Positions 1-9,385 are shown, counted from the stretch's first letter. The stretch is 49,750 nucleotides of DNA from Limnobacter sp. CACIAM 66H1 (GCF_001601825.1 NZ_LUJK01000021.1:1-49750); one strand, 5' to 3'. Notes: generated by a model from the sequence alone, not told the origin. Program-made: numbers and translations.

Positions 1-1006
1 ACGGGTACTGGTCAACGGCGTGGCCGCAGCCAAGGGCAATCAGAAAGTACAGGGCATGGACCGGATTGAGTTGAGCCCTGGGGTTTTGGCCCACATGCAG
101 GCTTTGATTCCCGAGGACATGAACCTGGACATTGTGGCCCGCACCAATGAATACACGGTGGTCAACAAACAGGCTGGTCTGGTAGTTCATCCCGCACCCG
201 GGCACTGGACAGGTACTTTGATGAATGGTCTGTATCACCTGGACCCGGGTTTGATCCATGTGCCCCGTGCCGGGATTGTGCACCGCCTTGACGCAGACAC
301 CACTGGTTTGATGGTCGTGGCTCGGACTGCAGAAACCCAGGTAAAACTGGTTCAAATGCTGCAAGCCCGCATCGTGAAACGTGTTTACCTTGCCTTGGTG
401 TGGGGTCGAATTGCAAATCCTTTGACTGTAAATAACCCCCTGGGCCGCGACCCGCGTAATCGTCTGCGTATGGCGGTGGTCGATCACGGTAAGCCCGCGG
501 TAACCCACTTCACCCCGGTCGCCTTTGGTGAGCTTCTCGAGGTGCCAGTCACCTTGATGGTGTGTCGTCTTGAAACGGGGCGAACCCATCAAATTCGCGT
601 GCATGCCCAGCATGCAGGTTTTGCTTTGGTGGCCGATCCGGTTTACAAAATCAAAGGCGCTGGCAGTCACTCTGCCTTGCGACTCTCCTCAATTGAATTG
701 CCCAATGGCGAGAAGTTCGAACGCCAAGCCCTGCATGCCACACACCTTAGCTTCCCCGATCCTGCTTATTTTCATGTGCAAGGGGCTGATGAAGCGGCTG
801 AAGATTGGGACGAGAGCCTCGGAAATCATGAATGGCCGGAGTATGTAGCAAAGGCCCCCGAGGATTTGCGCTTGTTGGGTGAAATGGCTGGCATCGATTT
901 CCACAGCGACGATGTAAAAGAGGCAGTATTGGAGGAAGCTCACCAACACAAAGCGTCGGTGCTGGTGCGTTTTGACGAAGACGATGATCTTGAAGAAATT
1001 GAATAA
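1..1006 (+). CDS. rluD: 23S rRNA pseudouridine synthase RluD (5' end outside window)
   Basis: The reading frame is open from the first bases, so the gene starts upstream; an internal GTG at 20 is not the true start. The visible N-terminus (RVLVNGVAAAKGNQKV...GDRI-like) is the end of an S4 RNA-binding domain. The catalytic domain carries HRLDADTTGL, whose Asp is the nucleophile of the RluA/RluD family, and later GRTHQIRVHAQHAGFALVAD, the conserved substrate-cleft motif. RluD isomerises uridines in helix 69 of 23S rRNA (1911, 1915 and 1917 in E. coli numbering). The C-terminal extension of about 60 residues is acidic and ends in a run of D and E. It overlaps pgeF, the usual partner downstream. 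Assignment to RluD rather than RluC/RluA rests on the S4 domain plus the pgeF neighbour. Confidence 0.93.
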   Translation, partial: RVLVNGVAAAKGNQKVQGMDRIELSPGVLAHMQALIPEDMNLDIVARTNEYTVVNKQAGLVVHPAPGHWTGTLMNGLYHLDPGLIHVPRAGIVHRLDADTTGLMVVARTAETQVKLVQMLQARIVKRVYLALVWGRIANPLTVNNPLGRDPRNRLRMAVVDHGKPAVTHFTPVAFGELLEVPVTLMVCRLETGRTHQIRVHAQHAGFALVADPVYKIKGAGSHSALRLSSIELPNGEKFERQALHATHLSFPDPAYFHVQGADEAAEDWDESLGNHEWPEYVAKAPEDLRLLGEMAGIDFHSDDVKEAVLEEAHQHKASVLVRFDEDDDLEEIE

Positions 1007-1820
1007 TGAAGTTCCTGTCTCCCAGCTTGGCCCAGACTGGGAGGGTGTCAGGGTACTGGTGACGGAAACCGGGTTTGATAATCCACAGCCTGATGCCAGC
1101 CCTTATGGTTTCAATTTGGGTACGCATGTCGGGGATAGCCTCGCCCATGTTCAAGTTCGGCGCCGTTCTGTTGAGAGAGAAATGGGTGCTCCTGTGCTGT
1201 GGTTAAACCAGGTGCACGGTTGTGAAGTGTTCGAGGCAAAGCTTGCAAGCGATGCCATCTCATCTGGCATGACACCACCTGTCGCGGATGCCTCAGTCAG
1301 TGTCAATTGCGACTTGACCTTGGCGATCATGACCGCAGACTGTTTGCCCGTCGTTTTTGTGGCCTTCAGCAGTTCCGGCAAAGCCTTGGGGGTTGCGGCA
1401 GCCCATGCTGGCTGGCGAGGCTTGCATGCGGGTGTTTTACTGGCAAGCGCAAAAGCGTTGAGTCACGCCTGCGAGGTTCCTCTCATTCAAATCAAGGCCT
1501 GGATGGGGCCTGCCATTGGGCCTGAGTCCTTCGAGGTTGGGGCAGAGGTGCTTCACGCTTTTGTTCAGCAAAATCCAAAGGCCATTGAGTGCTTCAAGCC
1601 CAGCGATGTGTCAAATGAAAAGCCGGAAAAATATCTGGCTGACCTTTATGCATTGGCCCGTCTCGCACTGAGCGAGTTGGGTGATGCCAATATTGAAGGT
1701 GGTGGCTGGGACACGGTCACCGATCCGCGCTGGTTTTCTCATCGGCGGGGGCAACAGCAGGGGGTTCAGTCTGGGCGTTTTGCAACGCTAATTCGGCTTC
1801 TTCCTGAGCACGCCGCTTGA
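984..1820 (+). CDS. pgeF: Purine nucleoside phosphorylase / laccase-domain protein PgeF (YfiH)
   Basis: This is a cytosolic protein of the multicopper-polyphenol-oxidase-like (DUF152/YfiH) family. Members have been described as purine nucleoside phosphorylases and as correcting misincorporation of L-Ser in peptidoglycan precursors. The zinc-site ligands are visible: His in NQVHGCEVF, Cys in MTADCLPVVF and His in AAHAGWRGLHAG, followed by MGPAIGPESFEVG. Length (about 278 aa) is normal. The start is uncertain: a TTG at 972 is in frame, but ATG 984 gives a more typical N-terminus before LGPDW. Either start overlaps the rluD 3' end, so the two are translationally coupled. Its last 104 bp overlap an antisense gene on the minus strand. 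Confidence 0.92.
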   Translation: MILKKLNNEVPVSQLGPDWEGVRVLVTETGFDNPQPDASPYGFNLGTHVGDSLAHVQVRRRSVEREMGAPVLWLNQVHGCEVFEAKLASDAISSGMTPPVADASVSVNCDLTLAIMTADCLPVVFVAFSSSGKALGVAAAHAGWRGLHAGVLLASAKALSHACEVPLIQIKAWMGPAIGPESFEVGAEVLHAFVQQNPKAIECFKPSDVSNEKPEKYLADLYALARLALSELGDANIEGGGWDTVTDPRWFSHRRGQQQGVQSGRFATLIRLLPEHAA

Positions 1821-1971
1821 GTCTTCTTGACTTCGTTCCCATCAAATAGGCCAGCACGGCACAGGGTAGCGCACCGTAAAACAGGAATGTGACAATTCCA
1901 GCCACGAAGTTTGTTTCAGTGGCCGCCATCAGCGTGACCACATACATCCAGCCAATAATAACGATGTACAT
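1717..1971 (-). CDS. Small conserved membrane protein, function unknown
   Basis: This 84-residue protein begins MYIVIIGWMYVVTLMA and has two hydrophobic stretches, about residues 1-17 and 24-45, so two membrane helices are likely. A basic SRRLKRR segment and a polar Ala/Glu/Pro-rich tail follow. An upstream in-frame start at 2016 would add 15 residues, but the hydrophobic start at 1971 looks more natural. The N-terminal pattern resembles small Burkholderiales membrane proteins I recall from similar loci, which I cannot verify here. It converges on pgeF and overlaps it by 104 bp, and is divergent from phaC. The antisense overlap makes it less certain than its neighbours, but the membrane-helix pattern lies outside the overlap and is unlikely to be a shadow. 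Confidence 0.68.
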   Translation of the reverse strand: MYIVIIGWMYVVTLMAATETNFVAGIVTFLFYGALPCAVLAYLMGTKSRRLKRRAQEEAELALQNAQTEPPAVAPADEKTSADR

Positions 1972-2063
1972 CTTAGAGAACTCAAGGGTGAAGCGAATAC
2001 ACTGCAGATGGTGCATTAAATTGGGCTGATCAGCAAACAGTAAGGGTCAGAGGCATACAATTA

Positions 2064-2096
2064 TTTGACAAGTCAAAATGTTGCGGTGCACAATAT
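2064..2096 (+). promoter_or_regulatory. Putative phaC promoter with palindrome over the -35 box
   Basis: TTGACA at 2065-2070 matches the sigma-70 -35 consensus exactly. CACAAT at 2089-2094, 18 bp downstream, is a 4/6 -10 match. A perfect inverted repeat TTTGAC-AA-GTCAAA (2064-2077) covers the -35 element and could be an operator. Transcription from here would start near 2100, which leaves a leader of about 50 nt before the GTG at 2149. Confidence 0.5.
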
Positions 2097-2148
2097 CGCA
2101 AAGGCCGACGAGCCAAGGGAGCATATCGCTTCCACAAAGGAGAGGAAG

Positions 2149-3987
2149 GTGAACAAACAAATAACAGACTTCAATGAGGTCTTGGGCCAGCTATTGCCCG
2201 TCGCTGAACAAATGCAGCAGCAAATGCAGGCCCAGTTTCAACAAGCCATGGGTGCCTTTGGCCAGTTTGGATCGTTGCCAGGTCTGCAGGCCACTGCGCC
2301 ATTGCAAAATGCCACCATGGGTGCAATACAGCCGTTCATGAATTCCATCATGGGGGCTTGTCAGGCGGCTCTTAGCCAAATTCCAGTCCATTCTCTGGGG
2401 CAAATTCAAACTGAATACGCTGCCGAGTTGTCGGCATTAATGGCCTCTGCGTTTTCCAACTTGCCCAATCCGGAGGGCAAATCCGCACAGGCAGTGCCGC
2501 TAGACGCCTGGATTGAAGGTGACAAGCGATTTGCTTCAGCAGATTGGCATGATCACGGTATTTATGAGTTTACCGCGGCGATGTATTCGTTGAATGCCCG
2601 CTTCACGAAACGAATTGTAGAGCTGGTGCCAGACAGCAGCCCGGAAAAACGGAAGGTGGAGTACGCAGTTGAGCAAATTGTGGATGCGCTGAGCCCTTCG
2701 AATTTTTTCGTGACCAATCCCGAAGCACAAAAGAAACTGTTGGAAACCAAGGGTGAAAGCCTGACGCAGGCTATTCAAAACCTGATGGCCGACATGCAGA
2801 AAGGCCGCATTTCCCAAACCGATGAAAGTGCGTTTGAGGTGGGCGTCAACGTGGCCACCACGCCCGGTGAGGTGGTGTTTGAATGCGATTACTTTCAGCT
2901 TTTGCAATACAAGCCCACCACCGAAAAGGTGGGCAAACAACCTATGTTGTTCGTACCGCCGTGTATCAACAAGTACTACATTCTCGATCTTCAGCCCAGC
3001 AACTCCCTGGTGAATTTCGTGGTGGGGCAAGGTCACACGCTTTTCCTGGTGTCGTGGAAAAACCCGACTGAAGCGGAAGGACATTTCACTTGGGATGGCT
3101 ACGTCGAAGATGGCGTGATCAAATCCATTGAGGTGGTCAAAGCAATTTCCAAACAGCCCAAGCTAAACGTGCTTGGCTTCTGTGTGGGTGGCACGCTTCT
3201 GGCAACTGCACTGTCAACCTTGGCCAATCGTGGTGATGACAGCGTGAACAGTGTCACGTTTTTGACCACTTTGCTTGATTTCACTGACACAGGTGCCTTG
3301 GGTGTGTTTGTTGATGAAGAGCAGGTAAAAGCGCGAGAGGAAAGTATCGGTAAGGGTGGCGTAATGCCTGGAAAAGATTTGTCCAGTGCATTTTCATCCT
3401 TGCGCCCGAACGATTTGATCTGGAACTATGTGGTGAACAATTACCTGAAAGGTGAAAAGCCACCTGTGTTCGATTTGTTGTACTGGAACAGTGACAGCAC
3501 CAATTTGCCTGGCCCCATGTTTGCTTGGTACCTGCGCAACACTTACCTGGAAAACAAGGTGTGCCAACCCGGAAAGGCAATGGTGTGTGGCCTGCCTGTT
3601 GATTTGGGTTTGATCGACGTGCCTGTTTACATTTTGGCAACGCGGGAAGACCACATTGTGCCGTGGACCAGTGCATTTCAAACTAGTCATTTGGTGGGTG
3701 GTGAATCCCGTTTTGTGTTGGGTGCCAGCGGGCATATTGCGGGTGTCATTAACCCGGCCAACAAAAACAAGCGCAATTACTGGGTGTGTGAGGGCGAAAT
3801 TCCTGAAACACCTGAAAAGTGGTTCAAGAAAGCCAAGGAAGTGCCGGGCAGTTGGTGGAATGATTGGGCCAAGTGGCTTGAGCCCATGAAAGGTGGCGAA
3901 GTCAAGGCACCCACCAAACTTGGAAATGCCAAATACAAACCCATTGAGCCCGCGCCTGGACGATACGTCAAACAGCGAGCCGTATAA
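2149..3987 (+). CDS. phaC: Class I poly(3-hydroxyalkanoate) synthase PhaC
   Basis: PhaC polymerises (R)-3-hydroxyacyl-CoA, mainly 3-hydroxybutyryl-CoA, into PHA at the granule surface. The modified lipase box is LGFCVGG with nucleophile Cys345. The Asp and His of the triad are Asp501 (TREDHIVPW) and His529 (GASGHIAG). The spacing matches that of the Cupriavidus necator enzyme. At 612 aa it is a normal class I synthase, and the N-terminal ~100 residues are Gln/Met-rich. I chose GTG 2149 because AAAGGAGAGG lies just upstream. The longer frame from TTG 2065 starts inside a consensus -35 box and is probably untranslated. It is first of phaC-phaA-phaB, with 21 bp to phaA. Confidence 0.96.
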   Translation: MNKQITDFNEVLGQLLPVAEQMQQQMQAQFQQAMGAFGQFGSLPGLQATAPLQNATMGAIQPFMNSIMGACQAALSQIPVHSLGQIQTEYAAELSALMASAFSNLPNPEGKSAQAVPLDAWIEGDKRFASADWHDHGIYEFTAAMYSLNARFTKRIVELVPDSSPEKRKVEYAVEQIVDALSPSNFFVTNPEAQKKLLETKGESLTQAIQNLMADMQKGRISQTDESAFEVGVNVATTPGEVVFECDYFQLLQYKPTTEKVGKQPMLFVPPCINKYYILDLQPSNSLVNFVVGQGHTLFLVSWKNPTEAEGHFTWDGYVEDGVIKSIEVVKAISKQPKLNVLGFCVGGTLLATALSTLANRGDDSVNSVTFLTTLLDFTDTGALGVFVDEEQVKAREESIGKGGVMPGKDLSSAFSSLRPNDLIWNYVVNNYLKGEKPPVFDLLYWNSDSTNLPGPMFAWYLRNTYLENKVCQPGKAMVCGLPVDLGLIDVPVYILATREDHIVPWTSAFQTSHLVGGESRFVLGASGHIAGVINPANKNKRNYWVCEGEIPETPEKWFKKAKEVPGSWWNDWAKWLEPMKGGEVKAPTKLGNAKYKPIEPAPGRYVKQRAV

Positions 3988-4008
3988 AAACCTGTAAGGA
4001 GAGTTGAC

Positions 4009-5187
4009 ATGACTGAAGTGGTAATTGTGGCTGCGGGCCGGACCGCACTGGGCAAGTTTGGTGGATCACTTGCCAAAATTTCTGCACCGGAATTGGGTGC
4101 GCATGTAATCAAGGGGTTGCTCGAAAAAACCGGGGTGAAGGGTGAGCAGATTTCCGAAGTAATTTTGGGTCAGGTACTCACCGCGGGTTCCGGGCAAAAC
4201 CCGGCGCGTCAGGCGGTGATCAAGGCGGGTTTGCCGGTTGGCGTGCCTGCCTTGACGATCAACAAGGTGTGTGGTTCTGGTCTGAAGGCCGTGATGCTGG
4301 GCGCTCAGGCAATTGCATGTGGCGACGCCGAAATCGTCATTGCCGGTGGGCAGGAAAATATGAGTGCCGCACCTCATGTGATGATGGGCAGCCGCGATGG
4401 CTTCCGCATGGGCGATGCCAAGCTGGTGGACAGCATGATCGTGGATGGCTTGTGGGACGTTTACAACCAATACCACATGGGTATTACTGCCGAGAATGTG
4501 GCTGAGAAATATGGTGTCAACCGAGCCGAGCAAGATGAGTTTGCCGTCAAAAGCCAGAACAAGGCTGAGGCCGCCATCAAGGCGGGCAAGTTCAAAGATG
4601 AAATTTTCCCGCTGAGTATTCCCCAGCGCAAAGGCGACCCCTTGGTGTTTGACACCGACGAATTTCCGCGCTTGGGTGCCACTTTGGACAATATGACAGC
4701 CTTGAAACCCGCTTTTAAAAAGGACGGTAGCGTGACTGCAGCCAATGCATCGGGTTTGAACGATGGCGCGGCGGCTGTGATGCTGATGAGCGCGTCCAAA
4801 GCCAAAGAACTTGGGCTGCCAGTGTTGGCGAAGATTGCAGCGTATGCGAGTGCTGGCCTGGATCCTACAATCATGGGCATGGGACCAGTTCCTGCTTCCA
4901 AAAAATGTTTGGAAAAAGCGGGTTGGACAGCGGCCGACCTGGACCTGATGGAGATCAACGAAGCATTTGCTGCGCAAGCCTGTGCGGTGAACAAGGAAAT
5001 GGGTTGGGATACGGCCAAAATCAATGTGAATGGTGGTGCGATCGCGCTGGGTCACCCCATCGGCGCCTCTGGTTGTCGAGTGCTGGTTAGCCTGATCCAT
5101 GAAATGAACAAGCGTGATGCCAAAAAGGGTCTGGCTTCCCTGTGCATTGGCGGTGGCATGGGTGTCGCTTTGGCTGTGTCGCGATAA
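4009..5187 (+). CDS. phaA: Acetyl-CoA acetyltransferase (beta-ketothiolase) PhaA
   Basis: It condenses two acetyl-CoA to acetoacetyl-CoA, the first step of PHB synthesis. The thiolase catalytic residues are all present: Cys88 ([10 protein letters not shown]), His349 ([10 protein letters not shown]) and Cys379 (SLCIGGGMG), in nearly the same positions as in the Zoogloea enzyme. Length (392 aa) is that of the family. ATG 4009 is preceded by AAGGAGAG. It lies 21 bp after phaC and 44 bp before phaB, so co-transcription is likely. A second thiolase occurs at 8193; this copy, being inside the phaCAB unit, is the biosynthetic acetyl-CoA enzyme. Confidence 0.96.
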   Translation: MTEVVIVAAGRTALGKFGGSLAKISAPELGAHVIKGLLEKTGVKGEQISEVILGQVLTAGSGQNPARQAVIKAGLPVGVPALTINKVCGSGLKAVMLGAQAIACGDAEIVIAGGQENMSAAPHVMMGSRDGFRMGDAKLVDSMIVDGLWDVYNQYHMGITAENVAEKYGVNRAEQDEFAVKSQNKAEAAIKAGKFKDEIFPLSIPQRKGDPLVFDTDEFPRLGATLDNMTALKPAFKKDGSVTAANASGLNDGAAAVMLMSASKAKELGLPVLAKIAAYASAGLDPTIMGMGPVPASKKCLEKAGWTAADLDLMEINEAFAAQACAVNKEMGWDTAKINVNGGAIALGHPIGASGCRVLVSLIHEMNKRDAKKGLASLCIGGGMGVALAVSR

Positions 5188-5231
5188 AGCCTGGAATTTA
5201 AATCAATATAAATAGAGAAGGGATGTGAATC

Positions 5232-5975
5232 ATGAGTGAACCAAAAGTAGCGTACGTGACAGGTGGTATGGGCGGTATTGGAACTGCCATTTGCAAGAAA
5301 CTGTGCGAGCAGGGCTACCGCGTGATTGCCGGTTGTGGCCCCAATTCACCCCGCAAAGAAAAATGGCTGGGTGAAATGCGCAGCGCAGGTTACGAAGTAT
5401 ATGCAAGCGAGGGCAACGTGGCCGATTGGGACAGCACGGTGGCAGCATTTGAAAAAGTCAAAGCTGAGCACGGCACGGTGTCAATTCTGGTGAACAACGC
5501 TGGTATTACCCGCGACGGCACCTTTGTGAAAATGAGTCGTGATGATTGGTCTGCCGTGATCGACACTAATTTGAATTCGCTGTTTAACGTGACCAAGCAG
5601 GTGATCGGCGGCATGGTTGAACAGGGCTTTGGTCGCATTATCAATATTTCTTCGGTGAACGGGCAGAAAGGACAGTTTGGTCAAACCAACTATTCCACAG
5701 CCAAGGCCGGTTTGCGTGGTTTTACCATGGCGCTTGCTCAGGAAGTGGCTTCCAAAGGTGTAACGGTTAATACCGTTTCTCCCGGCTACATTGGTACCGA
5801 CATGGTTCGTGCCATTCGCCCCGATGTGCTGGAAAAAATCGTGAACACCATTCCAGTCAAGCGTTTGGGCACACCTGAAGAAATCGCATCGATTTGCGCC
5901 TGGTTGGCTTCTGAAGACTCCGGATTCTCAACCGGTGCCGACTTTTCACTCAATGGCGGCTTGCACATGGGTTAA
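5232..5975 (+). CDS. phaB: NADPH-dependent acetoacetyl-CoA reductase PhaB
   Basis: It reduces acetoacetyl-CoA to (R)-3-hydroxybutyryl-CoA for PhaC. It is a short-chain dehydrogenase/reductase with the cofactor motif TGGMGGIG at residues 10-17, NNAG near residue 90, and the catalytic set Ser141, Tyr154 and Lys158 (YSTAK). The signature [11 protein letters not shown] after the second strand is typical of PhaB rather than FabG, and 247 aa is the normal size. A GAAGGGATG purine-rich stretch precedes ATG 5232. It is last in phaCAB, followed by a strong hairpin with a T-rich tail. Confidence 0.96.
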   Translation: MSEPKVAYVTGGMGGIGTAICKKLCEQGYRVIAGCGPNSPRKEKWLGEMRSAGYEVYASEGNVADWDSTVAAFEKVKAEHGTVSILVNNAGITRDGTFVKMSRDDWSAVIDTNLNSLFNVTKQVIGGMVEQGFGRIINISSVNGQKGQFGQTNYSTAKAGLRGFTMALAQEVASKGVTVNTVSPGYIGTDMVRAIRPDVLEKIVNTIPVKRLGTPEEIASICAWLASEDSGFSTGADFSLNGGLHMG

Positions 5976-6024
5976 TCCTTGGTGCATTTTCGGCAACCAA
6001 GTGCCAAAAAGGCGGTATGATGTT

Positions 6025-6063
6025 GCACTGCACGTTGAAAAAGCGTGCAGTGCTTTGTTTTTT
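6025..6063 (+). terminator. Rho-independent terminator after phaB
   Basis: A perfect 10-bp stem GCACTGCACG (6025-6034) / CGTGCAGTGC (6044-6053) with a 9-nt loop is followed by TTTGTTTTTT. It would end the phaCAB transcript. The CTGCA/TGCAG half-sites inside the stem could also be read as a PhaR-type operator ahead of phaR. Confidence 0.85.
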
Positions 6064-6172
6064 GTAAGTGCTTGTTTGTGCTGGGTTGTTTGACAGCCAG
6101 CAACACCGGGGCACTGGCATCCAGACCACCCACCCACGCAGGTGCGGCGGCGTATAACACTACAAGAAAGAG

Positions 6173-6790
6173 ATGAGAGGCATGGCTGAAGCAACACGAC
6201 TGATCAAAAAGTATCCGAACCGACGCTTGTACGACACTCAAACCAGCAGTTACATCACCTTGGGCGATGTGAAGCTATTGGTGCTGGAAAACGAAGGCTT
6301 TCAAGTCGTGGATGCGAAAAGTGGTGAAGACCTGACCCGAAGTATTTTGCTCCAGATCATTCTGGAGGAAGAAACAGCGGGAGTTCCCATTTTCACCTCA
6401 CCCATGCTTTCGCAGATCATTCGGTTTTACGGCAATGCGATGCAGGGCATCATGGGCACCTTTCTTGAAAAGAATCTGCAAGCTTTTATGGATATCCAGA
6501 ATAGTTTTCAGGATCAAGGCAAGAATGTTGCGGACGGCAGCCAGTTTGCCAACCCGGAATTGTGGTCACAGTTCATGAGTGTTCAAACGCCCGTCATTCA
6601 AAGCATGATGAGCAACTACATCGAACAAAGCAAAAACATGTTTGTGCAAATGCAGGATCAGTTTCAAAACCAGACCCGCAACATGTTCACAAACTTTGGA
6701 TTTCCCAACCCGGGCGAGTTTCCGGGCATGAGTGGCATGCCAGGTATGCCCGGTGCCAACAAAGCAAAGCCGGACTCTACAAAAAAGTAA
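6173..6790 (+). CDS. phaR: PHA synthesis repressor PhaR
   Basis: PhaR binds DNA and PHB granules; when PHB forms it is titrated off and lets phasin genes and itself be expressed. The N-terminus carries the PHB/PHA accumulation regulator DNA-binding domain (LIKKYPNRRLYDTQTSSYIT, about residues 10-70). A second PHB_acc region follows (about 75-130), then a Gln/Met/Asn-rich tail ending in Gly-Met-Pro repeats. Starts at 6173 and 6182 are both possible: 6173 has AAGAAAG upstream and gives MRG before MAEATRL. It is separated from phaB by a terminator, so it likely has its own promoter. It ends 9 bp before rimO. Confidence 0.93.
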   Translation: MRGMAEATRLIKKYPNRRLYDTQTSSYITLGDVKLLVLENEGFQVVDAKSGEDLTRSILLQIILEEETAGVPIFTSPMLSQIIRFYGNAMQGIMGTFLEKNLQAFMDIQNSFQDQGKNVADGSQFANPELWSQFMSVQTPVIQSMMSNYIEQSKNMFVQMQDQFQNQTRNMFTNFGFPNPGEFPGMSGMPGMPGANKAKPDSTKK

Positions 6791-6799
6791 CACCTGACC

Positions 6800-8161
6800 A
6801 TGCAAGACGACACCTTCTCTGCCAAGCGCCCACCGAGTGTGGGCTTTGTTTCTTTGGGTTGCCCAAAGGCCCTCGTGGATTCCGAAAGAATTCTGACCCA
6901 ACTGAAAGTTGAGGGGTACAACGTGTCTGCCTCCTATGAAGGCGCGGACCTTATTGTTGTGAACACCTGTGGTTTTATTGACAGTGCCGTGCAGGAAAGC
7001 CTCGATGCAATTGGCGAAGCCATGCATGCCAATGGCAAGGTAATCGTGACAGGTTGCCTGGGTGCTAAAAACGGAAATGAAGGCAAGGAACTGATCACCA
7101 GCCTGCACCCCAAGGTGCTGGCTGTTACGGGCCCGCATGCCACTGAAGAGGTGATGCAGGCAGTGCACATACATCTGCCCAAGCCACATGACCCTTTCAT
7201 CGACCTGGTGCCCGACCATGGCGTGAAACTAACCCCAAAGCATTACGCTTACCTGAAAATTTCAGAGGGCTGTAATCACCGTTGTACCTTCTGCATCATC
7301 CCAAGTATGCGAGGCGATTTGGTGTCACGCCCAATCGGTGAAGTAATTCGTGAAGCAGAGAGCCTGAAAAAATCGGGTGTGAAGGAATTGCTGGTGGTGA
7401 GCCAGGACACTTCCGCTTATGGGGTGGATTTGAAATACCGGACCGACTTTGTGAATGGTCGCCCCGTAAAAACACAGTTTCAGCAACTGGCTGAAGAGTT
7501 GGGTGAACTGGGTATTTGGGTGCGCATGCACTATGTGTACCCATATCCCCATGTGGACCGCGTGGTACCTTTGATGGCTGAAGGCAAAATTTTGCCGTAT
7601 CTGGACATTCCATTCCAGCATTCACACCCCGATGTCTTGAAGCGTATGAAGCGGCCCGCCAGCGGGGAGCGCAACATCGAGCGCATTCGCGCATGGCGTG
7701 AAACCTGCCCGGACATTACCTTGCGCAGTACGTTCATTACAGGCTTCCCTGGTGAAACGGAAGACGAGTTCAAGCACTTGCTCGATTTTATTGAAGAAGC
7801 TCAACTGGACCGTGTGGGTGTGTTTGCCTATTCACCCGTGGACGGTGCCGTGGCCAATGCCTTGGAAAACCCGGTACCCGAAGAGGTGAAGGAAGAGCGC
7901 CGTGCGCGTTTGATGGCCTTGCAGGAAAAGATTTCACTCAACCGAAACGAAGCCAAGTTGGGCAAAGTGATGCAAGTGTTAGTTGATGAAACCGACGAAG
8001 AGGGCATTGTGGCGCGCAGCAAAGCCGATGCCCCTGAAATTGATGGCAATGTGTTTATACCCATGCCAGAGGACAAGGCGCGGCAACCCAAGCCGGGCGA
8101 CTTGATTAATGTGCTGATCGATGACTGTGATGAACACGACCTGTGGGGCCGAATCGTTTAA
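6800..8161 (+). CDS. rimO: Ribosomal protein S12 methylthiotransferase RimO
   Basis: RimO is a radical-SAM enzyme that adds a methylthio group to Asp of ribosomal protein S12. The domains in order are: the MTTase N-terminal domain with Cys21 ([13 protein letters not shown]) and two further Cys (NTCGF, TGCLG) for the auxiliary cluster; the radical-SAM CNHRCTFC motif near residue 157; and a C-terminal TRAM domain. The [12 protein letters not shown] motif and the absence of MiaB-type features favour RimO. Length is 453 aa. It sits between phaR and bktB with 9 and 31 bp gaps, so it is probably read with them although it is unrelated to PHA. No strong Shine-Dalgarno is visible before ATG 6800. Confidence 0.95.
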   Translation: MQDDTFSAKRPPSVGFVSLGCPKALVDSERILTQLKVEGYNVSASYEGADLIVVNTCGFIDSAVQESLDAIGEAMHANGKVIVTGCLGAKNGNEGKELITSLHPKVLAVTGPHATEEVMQAVHIHLPKPHDPFIDLVPDHGVKLTPKHYAYLKISEGCNHRCTFCIIPSMRGDLVSRPIGEVIREAESLKKSGVKELLVVSQDTSAYGVDLKYRTDFVNGRPVKTQFQQLAEELGELGIWVRMHYVYPYPHVDRVVPLMAEGKILPYLDIPFQHSHPDVLKRMKRPASGERNIERIRAWRETCPDITLRSTFITGFPGETEDEFKHLLDFIEEAQLDRVGVFAYSPVDGAVANALENPVPEEVKEERRARLMALQEKISLNRNEAKLGKVMQVLVDETDEEGIVARSKADAPEIDGNVFIPMPEDKARQPKPGDLINVLIDDCDEHDLWGRIV

Positions 8162-8192
8162 CTAAGTCGTTTAATAACAAGGAGATAGAAAA

Positions 8193-9374
8193 ATGACGCG
8201 TGAAGTGGTAGTGGTAGCCGGTGTACGCACCGCAGTGGGCGACTTTGGTGGAAGTTTGAAAGACTTTTCCCCAACGCAGTTGGGCGCCATGGTAGTGAAG
8301 GAAGTGGTTGCGCGCGCAGGTGTAAGCGCTGACCAGGTTGGCCATGTGGTGTTTGGGCATGTGGTGAATTCTGAGCCGCGTGACATGTATTTGTCGCGTG
8401 TTGCTGCCATTGAAGGTGGTCTGGACAAATCGACGCCAGCGCTCACGCTGAACCGCCTGTGTGGTTCTGGCCTTCAAGCCATTGTGACTGCGGCTCAAAG
8501 CATTATGCTGGGTGACGCCGATGTGGCCATTGGAGGCGGTGCTGAAAGCATGAGCAAAGCCCCCTACATTTTGCCCGCCGCCCGCTGGGGTGCACGCATG
8601 GGCGACATGAAAGGCATCGACATGATGGTGGGCGCTTTGCACGACCCTTTCCATGTAATTCACATGGGCGTGACTGCGGAGAACGTGGCCAAGGAATTCA
8701 ATGTAAGCCGTGAAGACCAGGACGCCTTGGCAGTTGAAAGCCACAAGCGTGCGGCCAATGCGATTGCCAATGGTTATTTCAAAGAGCAGATTTTGCCGAT
8801 TGAAATCAAGAGCAAGAAAGGTCCGGTGATGTTTGACACCGACGAGCATGTTCGCGGTGACGCCACTCTGGAAGGCATGGCTAAACTGCGTGCCGTTTTT
8901 CAGAAAGATGGCACCGTGACTGCTGGCAACGCCTCTGGTTTGAACGATGGTGCAGGCGCCGTGCTGTTGATGGAACGAAGCGCAGCAGAAAAGGCGGGTA
9001 AGAAGCCCATGGCCCGTTTGGTGGCCTATGCCAACACCGGCGTAGAGCCAACCATCATGGGTATTGGCCCAGTGTCAGCAACCAAAAAAGCCTTGGCCAA
9101 AGCGGGCTTGAAGATTGAAGACATGGACGTGGTTGAAGCGAATGAGGCGTTTGCAGCGCAGGCTTGCGCCGTGACCAAAGAGTTGGGCATGGACCCAGCC
9201 AAGGTCAACCCAAATGGTTCTGGCATTTCAATTGGTCACCCCATTGGCGCAACAGGCGCAATTATTACCGTGAAAGCCCTGTATGAATTGCAGCGTATTC
9301 AAGGTCGTTATGCACTGGTGACGATGTGTATTGGTGGTGGTCAGGGTATTGCTGCGATTTTTGAGCGGATGTAA
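8193..9374 (+). CDS. bktB: Beta-ketothiolase of BktB type
   Basis: This is a second thiolase (393 aa) with Cys90 (NRLCGSGLQA), His349 (SIGHPIGATG) and Cys379 (VTMCIGGGQG). The N-terminus MTREVVVVAGVRTAVGDFGGS and the segment PRDMYLSRVAA match, from memory, the C. necator BktB family. That enzyme accepts propionyl-CoA with acetyl-CoA and so supplies 3-ketovaleryl-CoA for PHBV copolymers. The substrate range here is inferred from that likeness. AAGGAG lies 7-8 bp before ATG 8193. It follows rimO and is convergent with serB. Confidence 0.92.
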   Translation: MTREVVVVAGVRTAVGDFGGSLKDFSPTQLGAMVVKEVVARAGVSADQVGHVVFGHVVNSEPRDMYLSRVAAIEGGLDKSTPALTLNRLCGSGLQAIVTAAQSIMLGDADVAIGGGAESMSKAPYILPAARWGARMGDMKGIDMMVGALHDPFHVIHMGVTAENVAKEFNVSREDQDALAVESHKRAANAIANGYFKEQILPIEIKSKKGPVMFDTDEHVRGDATLEGMAKLRAVFQKDGTVTAGNASGLNDGAGAVLLMERSAAEKAGKKPMARLVAYANTGVEPTIMGIGPVSATKKALAKAGLKIEDMDVVEANEAFAAQACAVTKELGMDPAKVNPNGSGISIGHPIGATGAIITVKALYELQRIQGRYALVTMCIGGGQGIAAIFERM

Positions 9375-9385
9375 GGACAGGATGT

